From a virus: a stretch of DNA of 62,623 nt. Below the pieces are notes generated by a model that was not told where the DNA came from, did not search any database, and saw only the letters and a list, made by a program, of their open reading frames with translations. The DNA lies in the IMG/VR virus record IMGVR_UViG_3300042452_000337, positions 1 through 62,623 of that record. One strand, written 5' to 3'. Within the stretch, counting starts at the first letter, position 1, and each line of letters opens with the position of its first letter. This document shows positions 6,760 to 14,405 of this stretch, one piece after another. The translations under genes were made by a program, and so were the position numbers.

Positions 6760-7120
6760 CCTCACCCCACGTGAGCGAGAGATTCTCACGCTCATCGCCC
6801 GCTCGATAGAAGCCAACGGCTACCAGCCCACGTACCGGGACATCGCCCGGCACTTGGGGTGGGCAAGTCTCGGCTACCTCCACCACCTCTCCCGCTCACT
6901 CACCCGCAAGGGCGTGGTGACCGTGAACGGGGCGAGGGCGTGGTCGTTTGATTGGAAGTCCTACCTCACACAGGAGAAAAAGCATGACGCTCGCAGAACT
7001 GATGGAACTGTTGCGGCCCGTAGCACCCGACGCAATGTACGACGAGGACGGGGAGGGGCAGGTGATCGTGTTCACGGGACTCCTCCTCGAACCCGACGCC
7101 GACTGGCAGCGGCCCGCTGA
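6752..7120 (+). CDS. LexA-like winged-helix DNA-binding protein
   Basis: 122 aa as read. The first 70 residues match the LexA N-terminal DNA-binding domain: MHDLTPREREILTLIA, then SIEANGYQPTYRDIARHLG and a recognition-helix region with LHHLSRSLTRKG. There is no peptidase domain, so it would bind DNA without SOS self-cleavage. After about residue 77 the frame runs 137 bases into the next gene as an Arg-rich tail with poor third-position GC, so the real functional end may be near 6984 or a sequencing frameshift may be hidden here. Likely a transcription regulator of the early region. SD GGAGGAG lies inside the previous gene. Confidence 0.7.
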   Translation: MHDLTPREREILTLIARSIEANGYQPTYRDIARHLGWASLGYLHHLSRSLTRKGVVTVNGARAWSFDWKSYLTQEKKHDARRTDGTVAARSTRRNVRRGRGGAGDRVHGTPPRTRRRLAAAR

Positions 7121-7148
7121 TTGTGACCTTACCCACTACTCAATGTAG
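6984..7148 (+). CDS. Small acidic protein (54 aa)
   Basis: MTLAELMELLRPVAPDAMY then DEDGEGQVIVFTGLLL. This helix plus acidic beta-hairpin layout occurs in many small phage proteins of unknown role. Third codon positions are strongly G/C here, unlike the overlapping LexA-like frame, which supports this frame as the coding one. SD CAGGAGA precedes the ATG. Confidence 0.7.
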   Translation: MTLAELMELLRPVAPDAMYDEDGEGQVIVFTGLLLEPDADWQRPADCDLTHYSM

Positions 7149-7156
7149 GTGTACCT

Positions 7157-7348
7157 ATGTATACTCTCGACCATCGTCCGATCCCCACTGCGTCCCTCAC
7201 CCTCAGCCCACGCGAACTCGAACTCATCGAAATCTCCCTGCGAGATTCCGCTGCGGAGTCTGAGGAGTGTGGCGAAGGGCAGGCGGTGGAGTTCACCGTT
7301 CTGCTACGCAAGTTCGTGAAGGCGCACGCCTCACTCATCACCCACTAA
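7157..7348 (+). CDS. Hypothetical protein (63 aa)
   Basis: Unrecognised; mostly one long helix (SPRELELIEISLRDSAAESEE). The codons for SAAES are a perfect 15-mer copy (7248-7262), so the repeat lies in the middle of an intact gene. The SD is not obvious, since the start lies eight bases after the previous stop. Confidence 0.65.
   Translation: MYTLDHRPIPTASLTLSPRELELIEISLRDSAAESEECGEGQAVEFTVLLRKFVKAHASLITH
7248..7262 (+). repeat. 15-mer copy 11, inside a coding region
   Basis: Perfect CCGCTGCGGAGTCTG read in frame as SAAES in the 63-aa protein. No hairpin follows. Confidence 0.65.
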
Positions 7349-7358
7349 GGAGGTTCCC

Positions 7359-8225
7359 ATGACCGACGCTATCTCAATCGGTGCCCGCTCTGGCGGTGTC
7401 TGCATCCTCAATGCGGCGACCGCTCGGCGTGACACCGTGTTCGCTGCGGCCGATGCGGTTGGCTGCGGCAGGTACGTGCCTGCCCAGCCAGCCACTACCA
7501 CCACCCTCTCGATTGCCATGAAGGCGGTGGGCCGCACGCTGTATGGCAAGAAGCGCAAGCAGCCGATCAGTACCCGTCACATCGACGGCGACTCGTTCGA
7601 GTGCGTGCGTGTCGTGCCGTCGAGCGACCGCAACGACTACGTTCACCTGTTCTCTGCCCGGATCGACCGGGACTGGAACGTGAAGGTACTGGCACACAAC
7701 CACGACCAGCAATCGTGGACGCTGGATGCCGCACTCAGCAGTGCGGTCGTGACCATGCGTGACTTCCTGCCGTCGCCCATCGTGTCGCAGGTGGCGGTCA
7801 AGATGCTCACCTCATGGAAGGGTGTGCTGCTCAAAGACGACGGCGGTGTGTGGTTCCTTGCCGACGAGCATCTCGACAAGTACCGCACGTTCGCCGCTGG
7901 CCTGCGACAGAACGGCAGTAGCCCGAACTTCACACTCACCACCTTCCCCATCGACGCCAACCCTGACACGGTGGCACACGTGATCCAGAAGGTGCGTGAC
8001 ACGGTGAACGAGGGCGTCCAGCAGATCATGCAGGATGTGCTGGAGGCAGGCGGCGGGATGAACGACCGCTCGATCAACGTCCGCCTGTCCCGTGCCAACA
8101 AACTGCTCGCCCTCGTGGAGCAGTACCAGTCCCTCACCGGCATCGCTATGCCGGAACTGACCGATGCAATCGAGCAGTGCAAGCAGGCGGTTGCGGTCAA
8201 CCGTCTCCTCGCTGCTTCTGTCTGA
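7359..8225 (+). CDS. Conserved-looking hypothetical protein (288 aa)
   Basis: I do not recognise the family. The N-terminal 55 residues form a separate Ala/Thr-rich segment; the core (about 80-230) reads as a mixed alpha/beta fold with KGVLLKDDGGVWFL and DRDWNVKVLAHN. The C-terminal 60 residues are helical. Start supported by AAGGAGG. It precedes the HTH, MoxR and VWA/metallopeptidase genes in the same direction, so it may serve that group; that is inference from order alone. Confidence 0.75.
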   Translation: MTDAISIGARSGGVCILNAATARRDTVFAAADAVGCGRYVPAQPATTTTLSIAMKAVGRTLYGKKRKQPISTRHIDGDSFECVRVVPSSDRNDYVHLFSARIDRDWNVKVLAHNHDQQSWTLDAALSSAVVTMRDFLPSPIVSQVAVKMLTSWKGVLLKDDGGVWFLADEHLDKYRTFAAGLRQNGSSPNFTLTTFPIDANPDTVAHVIQKVRDTVNEGVQQIMQDVLEAGGGMNDRSINVRLSRANKLLALVEQYQSLTGIAMPELTDAIEQCKQAVAVNRLLAASV

Positions 8226-8253
8226 TCCCAACCCCACTGAAAGGAACTCAGTC

Positions 8254-8661
8254 ATGGCTATCAAGTACGACGTTGAGCAGTTCGTCAAGGAGTACACGGA
8301 GGCGGCTGCGGCTGGCCTGTCCACCAAAGAGTTGGCTGCGTTGATCGGCATTACGCAGTCCTCCCTGTGGTCGCGAGTTGATCGGTGCCGTCGCTTCGGC
8401 ATCGACCTTCCCGTGCTGCGTGGCGGACACAAACTCCCGCCCGCCACACGGGCTGCGAAGAAGGCGAAGTATCGCCGCACTCGCACCCGCAAACTGCGGA
8501 AGGCTGGGGCTGTGTCCGCCACGCCCAAGCCGCAGCCCGCAGCCAGCCTGCCCCACCCCGACATCGAGGCGTTGTCGGAGCGGGTGGCGGACAAGGTGTA
8601 CGACCGGCTGCGTGAGACGCTCCGGTTCCAGTTCTTCGTCGGCCCCGAAATCCCGGCCTAA
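8254..8661 (+). CDS. Helix-turn-helix protein (135 aa)
   Basis: The N-terminal part contains a helix-turn-helix: GLSTKELAALIGITQSSLWS with a following helix (RVDRCRRFGI). A basic linker (AAKKAKYRRTRTRKLRKAG) and a C-terminal helical segment, possibly for dimers, follow. Probably a DNA-binding regulator that acts on phage or host promoters. SD AAAGGAA. It ends just before 15-mer copy 12. Confidence 0.7.
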   Translation: MAIKYDVEQFVKEYTEAAAAGLSTKELAALIGITQSSLWSRVDRCRRFGIDLPVLRGGHKLPPATRAAKKAKYRRTRTRKLRKAGAVSATPKPQPAASLPHPDIEALSERVADKVYDRLRETLRFQFFVGPEIPA

Positions 8662-8664
8662 TCG

Positions 8665-8745
8665 CCGGTGCGGAGTCTAGTTTCTGGGGAGGGGTGGTAA
8701 CGTACTGCCCCTCCCCTTTCCCTTCACTTGAGGAGTTGATCCATC
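8665..8745 (+). promoter_or_regulatory. 15-mer element copy 12 and terminator leader
   Basis: CCGGTGCGGAGTCTA at 8665-8679 (two differences from consensus), followed by a very GC-rich hairpin and SD TGAGGAG. Spacing to ATG is 66 bases. It is the last intergenic copy in the arm. Confidence 0.6.
8686..8724 (+). terminator. Intrinsic terminator-like hairpin
   Basis: 9-bp stem GGGGAGGGG (8686-8694) with CCCCTCCCC (8708-8716), then TTTCCCTT. Upstream of the MoxR ATPase gene. Confidence 0.7.
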
Positions 8746-9849
8746 ATGGCCCGTACCAATCTCGGCAATACCCCTGCGTTCCTTGCCTGTCAGGTGGTGC
8801 CCGTCCTTGTGCGTGGCGGCACCGGCGTCGGCAAGTCATCAACGTGGGAGGCCCTTGCCGCTGCACTCAAGCGGACATTCATCCCGCTGCTCGGTGCAAC
8901 CCACCTGCCCGAAGACTTCTCCGGCTACCCGACGCCAGACCACAAGGCACAGGTCACTCGCATGATGGCCTCGTCGTGGGTCGCCAAGACTCGTGACGGC
9001 AAGGCACTCGTGCATGTGGACGAGGTGACGAACGTCCCTCCTGCCACACAGGGTGGCCTGCTCTCCGTGATCTCGGAGCGGCGAGTCGGTGACGAGGTGA
9101 TGCCCGAGTCCACCATCGTGGTGGGTTCATGCAACCCGCCGGAACTGTGCCCAAATGCAGTGCCTCTGTCGCCTGCCATGCGGGCACGGTTCTTCCACCA
9201 CGACTGGGTTGTGGACTACGACCACTGGTTCGCTGGCCTGCGTGCTGGCTGCGAGTGGACGGCACCGGAGTTTCCCATTGTCCCGGATCACTGGCGTGAC
9301 TTCCTCCCTCAGTTCGGCTCGCTCGTGGAGGCGTTCCTCCGTGCGGCCCCCGACTGCCGGGAGAAGTTGCCGACCGATGACGAGACGATGAGTTTCCCCA
9401 ACTGCCGCACGTGGACGTACCTCGTCAAGTGCTTCGCCGCTGCGGAGGCGTGCGGGTACGAGCGTGAGCACGCCATCTACAAGGCACTCGCACTAGGCAA
9501 CGTGGGCGAGGGCGTCGGCGGTGAGTTCCTCCGCTACTGGCGGAACCTTGACCTCGCCAACCCGGAGGCGTTCCTCTCGGGCGAGGAGAAGTACGAGTAC
9601 GTGAAGCGGCCGGATGCCAACATCTGCCTGCTCACTGGTCTGGTCAAGGGGCTGCGTGATAACACCAGCGAGGAGCGTTGGGTCAACGCAGCGAAGGTGT
9701 TCATCACCATCGGGGAACAGGAGATCGAGTCGTTCCTCATGCAGTTCAAGTCCTTGTGGCGTCCGGTCAAGGACGGTGGCGTGCGGCCCGATGGCTGGAC
9801 TCCCCCGAAGGATGTGCTTGCGAAGATGATGGCTCTGGTTCAGTCGTGA
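8746..9849 (+). CDS. MoxR-type AAA ATPase
   Basis: 367 aa. Walker A GGTGVGKSS (24-32), Walker B with D92-E93 in LVHVDEV, sensor-1 Asn130 in GSCNPPE, and RARFF (146-150) as the arginine region. MoxR ATPases work as chaperones with VWA-domain partners. Such a partner (HEXXH plus VWA) is encoded 466 bases downstream, with two small genes between. Start follows TGAGGAG. Together they form a likely remodelling pair acting in the cytoplasm. The C-terminal 150 residues are helical and specific to this protein. Confidence 0.9.
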   Translation: MARTNLGNTPAFLACQVVPVLVRGGTGVGKSSTWEALAAALKRTFIPLLGATHLPEDFSGYPTPDHKAQVTRMMASSWVAKTRDGKALVHVDEVTNVPPATQGGLLSVISERRVGDEVMPESTIVVGSCNPPELCPNAVPLSPAMRARFFHHDWVVDYDHWFAGLRAGCEWTAPEFPIVPDHWRDFLPQFGSLVEAFLRAAPDCREKLPTDDETMSFPNCRTWTYLVKCFAAAEACGYEREHAIYKALALGNVGEGVGGEFLRYWRNLDLANPEAFLSGEEKYEYVKRPDANICLLTGLVKGLRDNTSEERWVNAAKVFITIGEQEIESFLMQFKSLWRPVKDGGVRPDGWTPPKDVLAKMMALVQS

Positions 9850-9871
9850 TTCACACACACAGGAGATACCA

Positions 9872-10090
9872 ATGGGACGCATACTTCAATGGGAAACAGT
9901 CGTGATGAGCCGCGAGAGTGCGGAACATATTTGGAAATCGTTCGAGCCGACAGACCCACTGATCGCTTTCTATATCCGCAAAGACCTCGACACGCAGGAC
10001 GGCCACTTCGTGAACGTCGAACTTCCGTTGAGCGATGTGGCGAAGGTGAAAGAAGTTGTTCGTAAGTTGGCAGAAGGGAGGGCTGAGTGA
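9872..10090 (+). CDS. Hypothetical protein (72 aa)
   Basis: Unrecognised, mixed alpha/beta (WETVVMSRESAEHIWKS). Starts after CAGGAGA, and its stop overlaps the next ATG (TGATG). It lies between the MoxR ATPase and its VWA partner and might be an accessory subunit. Confidence 0.7.
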   Translation: MGRILQWETVVMSRESAEHIWKSFEPTDPLIAFYIRKDLDTQDGHFVNVELPLSDVAKVKEVVRKLAEGRAE

Positions 10091-10314
10091 TGTGCGTGTG
10101 GTATGAGGTCGATCAAGGCGAAGAGCGATGCCTCCCCGACAAGGAGAGGCGTGTGCTTGTCGCACAGGATGATGGCTACATAGAGATGGCGTACTGGAAC
10201 GGTCAAGACTTTGAGTTTGACTGGCCGACACTGGCCGTCGCACCAGCACCTCGCGTGCGGTACTGGTGCGACCTGCCAGAGACACCTACGGAGGACGGCG
10301 AAGCGCCGTACTGA
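10090..10314 (+). CDS. DUF551-like small protein (74 aa)
   Basis: The C-terminal part (VRYWCDLPETP) and the VLVAQDDGYIEMAYW core resemble the DUF551 layout, more weakly than the gene at 2347. The ATG at 10090 overlaps the previous stop. The GTG three bases upstream is an alternative start. Unknown role. Confidence 0.65.
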   Translation: MCVWYEVDQGEERCLPDKERRVLVAQDDGYIEMAYWNGQDFEFDWPTLAVAPAPRVRYWCDLPETPTEDGEAPY

Positions 10315-10315
10315 C

Positions 10316-11719
10316 ATGACACCACGACAACTACTGGGCCAAGCACGGGTGCATACCTTCGAGTACGTGCCCTACCTTGCGTCCTACATCTACAGCCTGC
10401 GTGAGCAGGAGACACCGGGCATCGGCACGGCTGCGGTGGACGAGGCGGGCAACCTCTACTGGTGCCCGAAGTTCGTGTCGGAGATCGGCCGTGACCAGAC
10501 GGCGTACCTCGTGGCACACGAGGCACTGCATCTGGGGTACGACCACCACTCACGGGCGAGGGAGATCATCGGTGAACACGCCGACGAGTTCCATCGCTTC
10601 GTGTGCAACGTGGCGGGCGACCTCGTGATCGAGCAGACCCTTCACATGATGCGGCACCTGCGACCGGAGGGGTGCGTGCATCTAGGCTGCAAGATCGAGG
10701 CGTGGGGTATCACGCTGGACTTCCCCGAGAACAAGTCCATGCAGGAGTACTACCGGCTGATCCTTGAGAAACTCAAGGGCCAGCAATCACCCAAGCAGGA
10801 GCAAAGCAATGACGGCCAGCACGGCAATGACAATCAGAATCCCGGAGATGCGAACGCTGACAGCGATGGAGAAACTGAGGGCAGTCAGGGCGATGGCTCG
10901 CAGGTTCCGCCTCCAAGCGGAGCGGGACAGCCTCCGTCTGGGCAGGGCCAAGTACCACCACCGCCCGGTGCGCCGGGTACGGGTGGCTCGTGCGGCGACG
11001 GTCAGGCCCGTCCGTACGAGATAGAGAACGACGGCTCGTGGGAAACATGGGGCAGCGACATGGCCGCAGCCAAAGCGGAGGAGGCCATCGCTGAGTACGA
11101 GCAGCAGCACGGCAAGGGTTCGGTTCCCGGCAGCATCAAGCAGGCACTCGACTGCAAGTTGCGTCCGCAGCCAGACCCCTTTGACAAACTGCGGTCGGCT
11201 GTGTGTACGAGCGTGGCATCGCCGGTCGGCGGGCGGGACTTCTCGCACCGCCGCCGGTCACGCAAGCAGCCGCCGGGTGACGACGACCCGCTGCTGCATG
11301 GCCGCATCACAGTGCAGCCTCACGCCGTCGTGATCGTGGATACCTCCGGCTCGATGATGGACAAGGACACGCAAGCCCGTGCCCTGTCAGTAATCAGTCA
11401 GGGCATCCGCAAACTGTCCCGCGTCAAGGTGTTCTGTGCCGACACGCACGTGCGCTCACACGCTCTGGTCGCTACGACGAAGGCGTTCGAGTGGCACGGC
11501 GGTGGCGGCACCAGCATGGCACGTGCCATCGCGGAGGTGGATCGCACGGACAAGCCGGACTCCATCATCCTCGTCACCGATGCCATCACCGCCTGGCCCG
11601 CCAAGAAGCCACGTGCCCGCGTGGTCGTCGCGTACACGGGCGTGGTCGGCAGTACCTATCACAAGCGCATCCCATCGTGGTGCCGCACTGTTCCACTGGA
11701 AGGAGGAGCCAATGCCTGA
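10316..11719 (+). CDS. Metallopeptidase-like/VWA protein (DUF2201-type), MoxR partner
   Basis: 467 aa. The N-terminal part carries HEALHLGYDHH (68-78), a zinc peptidase-type HEXXH motif with a further His. A Gln/Gly/Pro-rich linker spans about 155-230. The C-terminus is a VWA domain with complete MIDAS-type residues: DTSGS (342-346), T399 and D422. This arrangement is that of VWA-like metallopeptidase proteins that pair with MoxR ATPases, and such an ATPase lies just upstream. Possible roles are protein remodelling or metal insertion. The start ATG at 10316 is three bases after the preceding stop; a longer upstream frame overlaps the previous gene and is rejected. Confidence 0.85.
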   Translation: MTPRQLLGQARVHTFEYVPYLASYIYSLREQETPGIGTAAVDEAGNLYWCPKFVSEIGRDQTAYLVAHEALHLGYDHHSRAREIIGEHADEFHRFVCNVAGDLVIEQTLHMMRHLRPEGCVHLGCKIEAWGITLDFPENKSMQEYYRLILEKLKGQQSPKQEQSNDGQHGNDNQNPGDANADSDGETEGSQGDGSQVPPPSGAGQPPSGQGQVPPPPGAPGTGGSCGDGQARPYEIENDGSWETWGSDMAAAKAEEAIAEYEQQHGKGSVPGSIKQALDCKLRPQPDPFDKLRSAVCTSVASPVGGRDFSHRRRSRKQPPGDDDPLLHGRITVQPHAVVIVDTSGSMMDKDTQARALSVISQGIRKLSRVKVFCADTHVRSHALVATTKAFEWHGGGGTSMARAIAEVDRTDKPDSIILVTDAITAWPAKKPRARVVVAYTGVVGSTYHKRIPSWCRTVPLEGGANA

Positions 11720-12602
11720 GGTCAAGCGGCGGGTTCGTACTTACGAGCAACTGGATCGGATGCTGTGCAAGCGGCCGACACGAGGGAACTTCCTTGTGTC
11801 CACCAATGTGTACGGCAAGGTCAATGCGTCTGCGGACTTCACGAACTCCAGCCCGGAGATCGTGCTGAAGTACGTGGCACAGGGAGGCCACTACTTCTTC
11901 GAGGTCGCCCGTGTGTGGCGTGTGTCGGGCGGCGACACCGTGTACAGGGTGTCTGGGTGCAGGGCGGAGATACGCAAGGAGGCGGTCGGCCGGAAGCGTT
12001 ATCGCAAGTACGTCCAGCGGCTCACCCCTCGTGACATCACTGGCCGCACGCCACGTGAACACGACGTTCGGTGGTATCGGATACGGGATGGGGTGGCGAC
12101 GCAGATCGAGGGCCCGCCGAAAGGCAGGCCGTTCTGCTGGACGTCCTTGCCTCAGTGCATCACGCCCTCGCTCAAGGAGTGGCTTGCCTCGCACGGCACC
12201 CTGCCCAAGTTCGTAGCCCGCAGCAGGGCGTTCGCCATCAACCTGCGGAGGGGACTGGCGGACGGACTGCCGTGCCAAGTGCAGTTGCTTACGCACCGGC
12301 AGGCTCCGGCAGGCGGGCTCAGCAGCAAGACGAGTTCCCTGTGGCTACACGTTTGCACGCCACCGACGGGCACGAGCAACGGGCGGCGGCTTGTGATCGA
12401 GACGTTCACGCACTCCCGAGAGTCCCGCACCCACTTCCACGTGGACGGCGACTACGGGATGCGGCACTCGCAGTTCGCTGCCCTTGAGCCAAAGGGGCCG
12501 CACGGCTGGCGAGTGGTTGACCGATGGCCGTGTGCCCGCGACGCCATCGCTGGCATCAAAGAGTGGGTTCTTTCGACGGTCTACATTCCCGGCCCCATGT
12601 GA
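11712..12602 (+). CDS. Hypothetical protein (296 aa)
   Basis: Unrecognised. Beta-rich, basic protein with several Trp and Arg; no membrane segment. It overlaps the VWA gene by 8 bases and has SD GGAGGAG inside it, so it is translated with the MoxR/VWA pair and may be its third component or its substrate. That link is inference from context. Confidence 0.75.
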   Translation: MPEVKRRVRTYEQLDRMLCKRPTRGNFLVSTNVYGKVNASADFTNSSPEIVLKYVAQGGHYFFEVARVWRVSGGDTVYRVSGCRAEIRKEAVGRKRYRKYVQRLTPRDITGRTPREHDVRWYRIRDGVATQIEGPPKGRPFCWTSLPQCITPSLKEWLASHGTLPKFVARSRAFAINLRRGLADGLPCQVQLLTHRQAPAGGLSSKTSSLWLHVCTPPTGTSNGRRLVIETFTHSRESRTHFHVDGDYGMRHSQFAALEPKGPHGWRVVDRWPCARDAIAGIKEWVLSTVYIPGPM

Positions 12603-12613
12603 GGAGCACCATC

Positions 12614-12769
12614 ATGTTCACTTGGATCATTCGTATTGCACTGTTTTGTTTCATGGCGTGGACGATGAGCATTCCCGGAACGGAGTGCTATATCTCACCA
12701 GGCATCTGGTCGTGCATCATCCTCGCCTACTGGTTCTGCAATCACCCCATGCACACGAAGTGGAGGTAA
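12614..12769 (+). CDS. Small membrane protein (51 aa)
   Basis: Two hydrophobic segments: IIRIALFCFMAW near the N-terminus and IWSCIILAYWFC near the C-terminus, separated by a short loop. SD GAGGAGC. A holin-like role is possible because of size and topology, but its place in the early arm argues for a membrane-linked early function instead. Confidence 0.6.
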   Translation: MFTWIIRIALFCFMAWTMSIPGTECYISPGIWSCIILAYWFCNHPMHTKWR

Positions 12770-12771
12770 TC

Positions 12772-13512
12772 ATGCCAGTCGTTTATTGCTACGGTCGGGC
12801 CAGCACGAGCAGCCAGACCCTCACCGAAGACAATCAGCGTTCCGTGTGCGAGGAGTACGTGACTCGCTCGCTCGTGCCGGAGGGATACACCTATGGCGGG
12901 TGGCTGTACGACTCTGCCACCAGCGGCAGCAGGCCCATGTTCGAGCGGGAGGAGGGCCGCAAGTTGTGGGCCCTTGTCCAGCCGGGAGACAAGATCGTGT
13001 GGGCGAAGTTGGATCGGGCGTTCCGCTCCGTCCTCGACGCCGCCCAGACCATGATGCTCCTGTCGCAGAAGGGCGTGTCGTTCAACTCGCTGGACTTGGG
13101 CCTCGACACCAGCACGCCCATCGGCCGCTGTGTGTTCACCATCCTGACGGCGTTTGCCGAACTCGAACTAGAGTTTATCCGGCAACGCACGAGGGAGGGG
13201 CTGCGGGCCAAGCGGAAGTCCGGCAAGCCGCACGGCAGGCACGCCCCGATTGGCTGGCAGAAGATCGGCAAGAAGAAGGACTCGTACTACCTGCCCTGCC
13301 AGGAGGAGCGGGCTCAGGTCGCCACCATGCAGGCCATGCGGCGGGACGGGGCATCCCTCGAACGCATCACCCTCCACATGCACGGGGTTCGTCGGCCCAA
13401 TGGCAAGAGGTGGAACATCAACTCCATCACCCGTGCCCTCAGGGCGGCGGAGGCTCGCTTTCCAAAAGCCTTTGGAGAATCTCCAAAGCGGAGGCGAGCC
13501 GTCGCCGGATAG
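12772..13512 (+). CDS. Serine recombinase (resolvase/invertase family)
   Basis: 246 aa. The N-terminal catalytic domain starts VVYCYGRASTSSQ, with Ser11 as the expected nucleophile after YxRAS. Later family marks are IVWAKLDRAFRS, GVSFNSL, and FAELELEFIRQRTREGL (E-helix). The C-terminal part has a helix-turn-helix region (GASLERITLHMHG...RWNINSITRAL). Length fits small resolvases rather than large integrases. It could resolve genome multimers, invert a segment or integrate. SD GGAGG. Its 3' end overlaps the opposing sigma-factor gene by 74 bases. Confidence 0.9.
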   Translation: MPVVYCYGRASTSSQTLTEDNQRSVCEEYVTRSLVPEGYTYGGWLYDSATSGSRPMFEREEGRKLWALVQPGDKIVWAKLDRAFRSVLDAAQTMMLLSQKGVSFNSLDLGLDTSTPIGRCVFTILTAFAELELEFIRQRTREGLRAKRKSGKPHGRHAPIGWQKIGKKKDSYYLPCQEERAQVATMQAMRRDGASLERITLHMHGVRRPNGKRWNINSITRALRAAEARFPKAFGESPKRRRAVAG

Positions 13513-13957
13513 TGCGTGGGTCGCAGCCTGCTTGCTCGCCAATCTCCCGGAGAGACAGGCCCCGATAGAACCGGGCTTGGATCAACTTGCGGGACTTGGC
13601 GGGCAGGCGGGCGATGCACACGTGGAGCCTGCCTGTCAGCCCCTTCTGGGATGTGACCAGCACCTCCGCCAACTCCATCGGCACCCTGTCCGGTGAGTCG
13701 TAGCGGGCCCGGCGGTTCCGGTCGATCTCCTTGAGGATCGCATTGCGGATGGCGGTCGAGAAGTACGTCGTGACCTTCGACTGGGCAGGGTCGTACGTCA
13801 GGGCGGCACGGCAGATGGCAAGGTATGCCACGCTCGTGGAATCAATCGCCGCCACCTGCCTGCGAAGCGTGGGGTAGCGGCAGCGGAAGGCGGCCATCGC
13901 CTTCGGCACCACCGGCAGTGCGGATTCTACGAGCCTCTGCTGTTCGGGCGTGAGCAT
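13439..13957 (-). CDS. Sigma-70-family RNA polymerase sigma factor
   Basis: 172 aa from the ATG. Region 2-like segment: AYLAICRAALTYDPAQ and TTYFSTAIRNAILKEI. Region 4 helix-turn-helix: RLPAKSRKLIQARF then SLREIGEQAGCDPRTIRRRL. The size and two-region layout match ECF-type or phage sigma factors that redirect host RNA polymerase to phage promoters. No SD is clear; an in-frame TTG four codons upstream (13969) is an alternative start. A small inverted repeat (AACGG/CCGTT, 13972-13987) precedes it. It is convergent with the serine recombinase. Its target sites may be one of the two repeated motifs of this genome, which is inference. Confidence 0.85.
   Translation of the reverse strand: MLTPEQQRLVESALPVVPKAMAAFRCRYPTLRRQVAAIDSTSVAYLAICRAALTYDPAQSKVTTYFSTAIRNAILKEIDRNRRARYDSPDRVPMELAEVLVTSQKGLTGRLHVCIARLPAKSRKLIQARFYRGLSLREIGEQAGCDPRTIRRRLASALEILQRLLESEPPPP
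13452..13500. terminator. Nested palindrome in convergent 3' ends (possible bidirectional terminator)
   Basis: Inner arms CTTTGGAGA/TCTCCAAAG (13470-13478, 13480-13488) around a single A, and outer arms GGCTCGC (13452-13458) with GCGAGCC (13494-13500). It lies inside both coding regions and has no long T-tract, so it may stop or stall both transcripts. Confidence 0.45.
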
Positions 13958-14041
13958 CCATGCGGCCAATCAACGGGACGTACCGTTTCATGGGAGCATG
14001 GACAGGAGGCTCTCGATAGTCTCTCCCTTCGCTCAAGAGCG

Positions 14042-14326
14042 TCACTGATCCATTCTTGGGCTTGGCTTTCTGAACGACTTCATGCTTTCGTTCGTAGCCT
14101 TTTCCGCTGCGGACTCGGTTTCGGCAAGAAACGATTCGGCTTCGCGGATTTCATACCAGCGGCATTCATGCCATTCCATGTCGGCAGACTTTGCGTCTAC
14201 GCCTGCCCGCTTGGGCGGCGGCTTGGGTATTCCGTTCTCCATGACATCTTTGAAATATCCCGTCATCCCTGCGAGCAGGGATCGCATACGAACTAGATCG
14301 TCGGCATCGTAGGTATCGGCAGCCAT
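14042..14326 (-). CDS. Hypothetical protein (94 aa)
   Basis: Unrecognised, largely helical and charged, with EWHECRWYEIREAESFLAE near the centre. SD GGAGGACACC precedes the ATG. It ends directly upstream of the sigma gene and may be cotranscribed with it. Confidence 0.7.
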   Translation of the reverse strand: MAADTYDADDLVRMRSLLAGMTGYFKDVMENGIPKPPPKRAGVDAKSADMEWHECRWYEIREAESFLAETESAAEKATNESMKSFRKPSPRMDQ

Positions 14327-14350
14327 AGTGGTGTCCTCCTACCTACCTAT

Positions 14351-14405
14351 ACGCCGCAGGGGTCTAGTTTGGTAACCCCCGATTTTTCGTCCCTCTCTGC
14401 GGCGT
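14351..14405. promoter_or_regulatory. Nested inverted repeat between small genes
   Basis: Outer arms ACGCCGCAG (14351-14359) and CTGCGGCGT (14397-14405) enclose an inner stem GGGGT/ACCCC (14359-14363, 14375-14379) followed by GATTTTT on the plus strand. It sits just upstream of the 94-aa gene on the minus strand; it may be an operator, an RNA structure or a terminator. Confidence 0.45.

Noticed and set aside
140-8679. Reading the 15-mer set as a CRISPR array
   Set aside because: Copies are far apart at irregular distances, with genes between them; no uniform spacers.
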